Assembly (NCBI GenBank): GCA_003168265.1
Contig: PMSV01000024.1
Span: 248,001-312,000, forward strand
Direction: 5' to 3'
Origin: Chitinophagaceae bacterium
GTDB lineage: Bacteria > Bacteroidota > Bacteroidia > Chitinophagales > Chitinophagaceae
DNA length: 64,000 bases
Position numbers and translations under genes: made by a program. Position 1 is the stretch's first letter; each line of letters starts with the position of its first letter. Of the stretch, positions 60,017 through 64,000 are shown piece after piece. Below the pieces are notes generated by a model. It worked only from the letters and a program-made list of their open reading frames with translations. It searched no databases and was not told the origin of the DNA.

Positions 60017-60024
60017 TATCTTTG
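60017..60024 (+). promoter_or_regulatory. Candidate -7 promoter element of pheS
   Basis: TATCTTTG matches TAnnTTTG and ends 4 nt before the ATG at 60029. Confidence 0.4.
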
Positions 60025-60028
60025 CCCC

Positions 60029-61066
60029 ATGGAAGATTTGTTAAAGCAAATACAGAATTATAAGCAGGAAATTTCATCGACGGTGGCAGTTGATCCGGAT
60101 TCGCTGGAAGCCTACCGCATTCGTTTTCTTGGGACAAAGGGCATTGTTAAGAATTTGATGGGAGAGATGCGGAATATTCCCGCAGAAAAGAAAAAAGAAT
60201 TCGGACAGGTGTTGAACGAGTTTAAGTTATTTGCCGAATCCAAATACGAAACCTGGAAACAGTCCGTCACGGGTTCAGGATTACAGAAAGAAGCTTCCGG
60301 CAGCATGGACCTTTCCCTGCCCGGTGACCCATTGCCCCTGGGAACACGCCACCCGATCAGCCTTGTGAGAAACAGGATCATCCATATATTCGGGCGTCTT
60401 GGCTTTTCCGTAGCAGAAGGACCTGAGATCGAAGACGATTGGCATAATTTCACCGCGCTCAATCTGCCTGAGAATCATCCGGCCAGGGACATGCAGGATA
60501 CCTTTTACATTAACCGGAATCCGGACTGGCTCTTGAGGACCCATACCAGCAGCGTACAGGCCAGGGTCATGGAAAAACAGAAACCGCCGATAAGGATCAT
60601 CTGTCCGGGCCGGGTTTACCGCAACGAAACGATCAGTGCCCGTGCAAATTGCTTTTTTCACCAGACAGAGGGACTCTATGTGAACGAGCAGGTCTCCTTT
60701 GCCGATTTGAAACAGACCCTTTACTTTTTCGTGCAGGAAATGTTCGATAAGGATGTGAAGATCCGATTTCGTCCTTCCTATTTCCCTTTTACCGAGCCGA
60801 GTGCGGAGATGGATATCAGTTGCCTGATTTGTGGTGGTAAAGGTTGCCAGGTTTGTAAACATACGGGATGGGTGGAAATTCTGGGAAGCGGAATGGTTCA
60901 TCCCAGGCTATTGGAAAATTTTGGTATCGATAGCAACAAATACACAGGATTCGCCTTTGGCATGGGGGTGGAAAGGATTTGCCAGTTAAAATACAGGATC
61001 AACGACCTGCGCCTTTATTCCCAAAATGATGTGCGTTTTCTGAGGCAGTTTACCAATGCGATTTAA
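60029..61066 (+). CDS. pheS: Phenylalanine--tRNA ligase alpha subunit
   Basis: ORF 59999-61066; start MEDLLKQIQNYKQEI at 60029; LPGDPLPLGTRHPISLVRNRIIHIFGRLGFSVAEGPEIEDDWHNFTALNLPENHPARDMQDTFYI; GFAFGMGVERICQLKY. Confidence 0.97.
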   Translation: MEDLLKQIQNYKQEISSTVAVDPDSLEAYRIRFLGTKGIVKNLMGEMRNIPAEKKKEFGQVLNEFKLFAESKYETWKQSVTGSGLQKEASGSMDLSLPGDPLPLGTRHPISLVRNRIIHIFGRLGFSVAEGPEIEDDWHNFTALNLPENHPARDMQDTFYINRNPDWLLRTHTSSVQARVMEKQKPPIRIICPGRVYRNETISARANCFFHQTEGLYVNEQVSFADLKQTLYFFVQEMFDKDVKIRFRPSYFPFTEPSAEMDISCLICGGKGCQVCKHTGWVEILGSGMVHPRLLENFGIDSNKYTGFAFGMGVERICQLKYRINDLRLYSQNDVRFLRQFTNAI

Positions 61067-61075
61067 TTCATTATT

Positions 61076-61852
61076 ATGAGCACTGCACTTATTACCGGAG
61101 CATCAGGAGGAATCGGGCTTGAACTATCCAGGATTTTTGCCGCAAAAAAAGCAAATCTCATTCTGGTAGCCAGGGATGAAGGAAAATTAAATGAACTGGC
61201 GGCCGATCTCAGAAAAATGGGCATCGAAGTACTGGTGCTTCCAAAGGACCTGAGCATTAGTAAATCGGCGAAAGAAATATTTGACTATTGCCAGGAGCAT
61301 AAAATAAAGGTCGATTACCTCATCAACAATGCCGGTTTAGGGGACTATGGATTTTTTATCGAAAGCGATTGGAAAAAGCAGGAGCAAATGATCAATCTGA
61401 ATATTACGGCACTTACCTGCCTGACCAGGTTATTCCTTCCGGGAATGGTAGAAAGAAAATCCGGAAAGATCATGAATCTTGCTTCAACCGCGGCTTTTCA
61501 ACCTGGCCCTACCATGAGCGTTTATTTTGCATCCAAAGCCTTCGTACTTCATTTTTCCGAGGCCATCGCCAACGAACTCGAAGGAACCGGAGTAACGGTT
61601 ACTGCGCTTTGTCCCGGCGCCAGCGAAAGCGGATTTCAAAAAGCGGCGGCCATGGAAGAATCCAAGATTTTCAAGGGAAGGAAATTGCCCACTTCACGGG
61701 ATGTTGCCGAATACGGATACAAAGCAATGATGAAGGGAAAAGTCGTTGCGATATACGGGTTCATGAGCAAGCTAATGATATTGGGCGCCCGTTTTTCCCC
61801 GAGATTTTTAGTGGTAAAAATTGCCCGTTATTTACAGGATAAGGCTAAATGA
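61076..61852 (+). CDS. SDR family oxidoreductase
   Basis: 258 aa; TALITGASGGIGLELSRIFA; LINNAGLGDYG; YFASKAFV (YxxxK). Confidence 0.95.
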   Translation: MSTALITGASGGIGLELSRIFAAKKANLILVARDEGKLNELAADLRKMGIEVLVLPKDLSISKSAKEIFDYCQEHKIKVDYLINNAGLGDYGFFIESDWKKQEQMINLNITALTCLTRLFLPGMVERKSGKIMNLASTAAFQPGPTMSVYFASKAFVLHFSEAIANELEGTGVTVTALCPGASESGFQKAAAMEESKIFKGRKLPTSRDVAEYGYKAMMKGKVVAIYGFMSKLMILGARFSPRFLVVKIARYLQDKAK

Positions 61853-61859
61853 ACTAATC

Positions 61860-62381
61860 ATGTTCAGCAAGACCCTGATCGAACAATTCTATAATGCCCA
61901 GAAGCAAAACGGCCTCTTATTACTTGGAGCCGGGTTGCTTTGTTGCTTACTCGCCCTAGTTTTTCAATATGCCCTGAAAAGAAATTTTCTGAAAGGCATG
62001 GTTCCCCCCTTGCTTATCCTGGGAGCGCTGATGACGCTGCCCGGTTATTTGGATTACAAAAACAGTGATCAGCTTCGAATTGACAGGGTATATTCTTTTG
62101 ATATGTATCCGAATAAACTAAGGACGGAGGAAGTTCCTTTTATCAGGGGCATGATCGACCAACGTCAATATGTAATGGTAATGATGATCGTTTTAGCTGC
62201 AGGGAGCCTGATCCTGTTGATTTATTTTCTTATGACTAACCGGGAGACCTATCGCTATGGCTTCGCACTTGCCTTATTATTGCTTTCAGGCCTGATGCTG
62301 CTTTGGGTAAACCTGGACCTGACCCGTGAGAAAAATTATCTGAATTTACTTAATCAATGGGGCATTTTTCATGGTAATTGA
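61860..62381 (+). CDS. Hypothetical membrane protein (4 TM)
   Basis: Start ATG 61860 (MFSKTLIEQFYNAQKQNGLLLLGAGLLCCLLALVFQ); alternating TM segments. Confidence 0.75.
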   Translation: MFSKTLIEQFYNAQKQNGLLLLGAGLLCCLLALVFQYALKRNFLKGMVPPLLILGALMTLPGYLDYKNSDQLRIDRVYSFDMYPNKLRTEEVPFIRGMIDQRQYVMVMMIVLAAGSLILLIYFLMTNRETYRYGFALALLLLSGLMLLWVNLDLTREKNYLNLLNQWGIFHGN

Positions 62382-63393
62382 TCAATTCCAACCTGTTGGG
62401 TTCAAATTCAAAACCCGTATAAACAGATTTTACCTCTTCCAATATATCAAGTATATCATCCATGCTTTTGAGAGTGACTAGTTTTTGCCTGTATTCCTTG
62501 ATATTAGGAAGCCCTCTGAGATAATTTGCATAATGACGCCGCATCTCATTCACGCCCACTACATGGCCTTTCCATTCCACAGAGCGGAGCAAATGTTTTT
62601 TACAAACTTTTATTCTTTGTTCGATATCGGGAGGGGGGAGATGTTCTCCGGTCCTGAAAAAGTATTTGATCTCATTGAAGATCCAGGGATAACCGATGGC
62701 TGCCCTTCCGATCATGATCCCGTCTACGCCATAGCGGTTCTTATATTCCAGCGCTTTTTCAGGGCTGTCGATATCTCCATTTCCGAATATGGGGATATGG
62801 ATGCGGGGATTGTTCTTCACTTTCCCGATCAGCGCCCAGTCTGCCTCTCCCTTATACATTTGCGTACGTGTACGGCCATGAATGGAAAGAGCCCGGATGC
62901 CTATATCCTGCAACCTTTCGGCCGCTTCCTCAATATTCCTGGTTTGATCGTCCCAGCCCAGCCTAGTTTTCACAGTGACAGGCAGCGAGGTTGATCTAAT
63001 GACGGCATTTGTCAGCCGGACCATCAGATCAAGATCCCTGAGCACGCCCGCTCCTGCTCCCTTCAATGCCACTTTCTTAACAGGGCATCCATAATTGATA
63101 TCGAGCAGGTCCGGCTGGGTCACATCCACGATTTTTGCTGCGAGACCGAGACTTTCCTCATCTCCCCCGAATATCTGAATGCCGATGGGACGTTCGTAAT
63201 CAAAAATATCCAGTTTTCTCCTGCTCTTTATGGCATCACGGATCAATCCTTCACTGCTGATGAATTCAGTGTACATGAGATCGGCTCCATTGTCCTTGCA
63301 GACAGCGCGAAATGGCGGATCACTGACATCCTCCATGGGCGCGAGAAGCAGGGGGAAATCCGGTAAACTGATATGACCTATTTTGATGGACAT
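62350..63393 (-). CDS. dusB: tRNA dihydrouridine synthase DusB
   Basis: 347 aa; LLLAPMEDVSDPPFRAVCKDNGADLMYTEFISSEGLI; DINYGCPVKKVALKGAGAGVLRD; IFGNGDIDSPEKALEYKNRYGVDGIMIGRAAIGYPWIF. Confidence 0.96.
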   Translation of the reverse strand: MSIKIGHISLPDFPLLLAPMEDVSDPPFRAVCKDNGADLMYTEFISSEGLIRDAIKSRRKLDIFDYERPIGIQIFGGDEESLGLAAKIVDVTQPDLLDINYGCPVKKVALKGAGAGVLRDLDLMVRLTNAVIRSTSLPVTVKTRLGWDDQTRNIEEAAERLQDIGIRALSIHGRTRTQMYKGEADWALIGKVKNNPRIHIPIFGNGDIDSPEKALEYKNRYGVDGIMIGRAAIGYPWIFNEIKYFFRTGEHLPPPDIEQRIKVCKKHLLRSVEWKGHVVGVNEMRRHYANYLRGLPNIKEYRQKLVTLKSMDDILDILEEVKSVYTGFEFEPNRLELINYHEKCPID

Positions 63394-63469
63394 TTTTTAA
63401 CTTTCCTTCTTGTATCTTGCGAGCCTGACCGGCCAGTTTCGAAAAGGGTCAAAATTAATTGATTTTTCA

Positions 63470-64000
63470 ATGAGAAGCTATCTCCGCATACATTCACCCT
63501 GGTCTCAGTTGGCCCTTTTGCTCGTATTGATGGGGGCTGGTCTTATCGTGTACGGAGAATTGACTCAAATCATACTTAAGATCAATGGAATGTCTCTGGG
63601 CGATATTTCTACCTGGAAACTAAGCGACCCCAGGCAATTGAATATTCTGAAATTTCTTCAGGCCATCTCCTCAGTCATTATTTTCATGCTGACCTCCCTG
63701 GCCTTTGCCCTTTTCACCTTCAGGTTCAAACATTATCATTATCTGGGATTCAGGAAAATAGAAAAAGCCTCATTCCTGATTTATGCTATCTTATTGACCT
63801 GTCTCTCTTTTCCAATGGTTGCGTGGCTTGGAGAATTGAACCAGCACCTGCCGCTCAGCAAATCCATGGCCGATTCGGAAAAGGAAATAAATCGGCAATT
63901 GGAGGCTTTCCTCAGCATTCATCATCCCTATGATACCGTAATAAACCTGTTATTAATCGCCTTATTGCCCGCCATCTGCGAAGAATTGTTTTTCCGGGGC
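63470..64000 (+). CDS. CPBP family intramembrane protease, truncated by window edge
   Basis: ATG 63470 (MRSYLRIHSPWSQLALLLVLMGAGLIVYGEL...); the window ends in AICEELFFRG, the CPBP EExxxR motif. Not in ORF track. Confidence 0.85.
   Translation, partial: MRSYLRIHSPWSQLALLLVLMGAGLIVYGELTQIILKINGMSLGDISTWKLSDPRQLNILKFLQAISSVIIFMLTSLAFALFTFRFKHYHYLGFRKIEKASFLIYAILLTCLSFPMVAWLGELNQHLPLSKSMADSEKEINRQLEAFLSIHHPYDTVINLLLIALLPAICEELFFRG

Noticed and set aside
62395-62420. tRNA T-loop-like string GGGTTCAAATTC
   Set aside because: Lies inside the dusB coding region and has no surrounding cloverleaf; no tRNA called in the window.

Overview
This 64 kb window looks like a chromosomal housekeeping segment from a Bacteroidota genome, probably Chitinophagaceae/Sphingobacteriia-like. 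The evidence is GldC and GldA homologues, T9SS C-terminal sorting domains, DUF4290 and DUF6089 families, two Skp/OmpH paralogues after BamA, and TAnnTTTG-type promoter elements. About 60 protein-coding genes are supported. Three are absent from the ORF track: a partial lysS at the left edge, rpmH (51 aa) at 31413-31568, and a partial CPBP protease at the right edge. I found no rRNA, tRNA, CRISPR array, transposon, integrase or phage genes. Recognisable blocks are murA-gmk; gldC-yqeY-cvpA; CBS/Omp85-like/nadK/DUF6089/uppS/bamA/skp/skp/murI; rpmH-rnpA-yidD; gldA-eno-ftsB-like-nth; and a two-component system beside an RND efflux operon. I do not see a convincing novel multi-gene system. The best leads are an arginase-fold protein that lost the ligands specific to one metal site, a bacterial deoxyhypusine-synthase-like enzyme with its catalytic Lys region kept, a NagZ/class-C beta-lactamase-like fusion, an extra single-POTRA Omp85 protein, two related small secreted proteins, an orphan korA, and several terminators or promoter elements very close to start codons.
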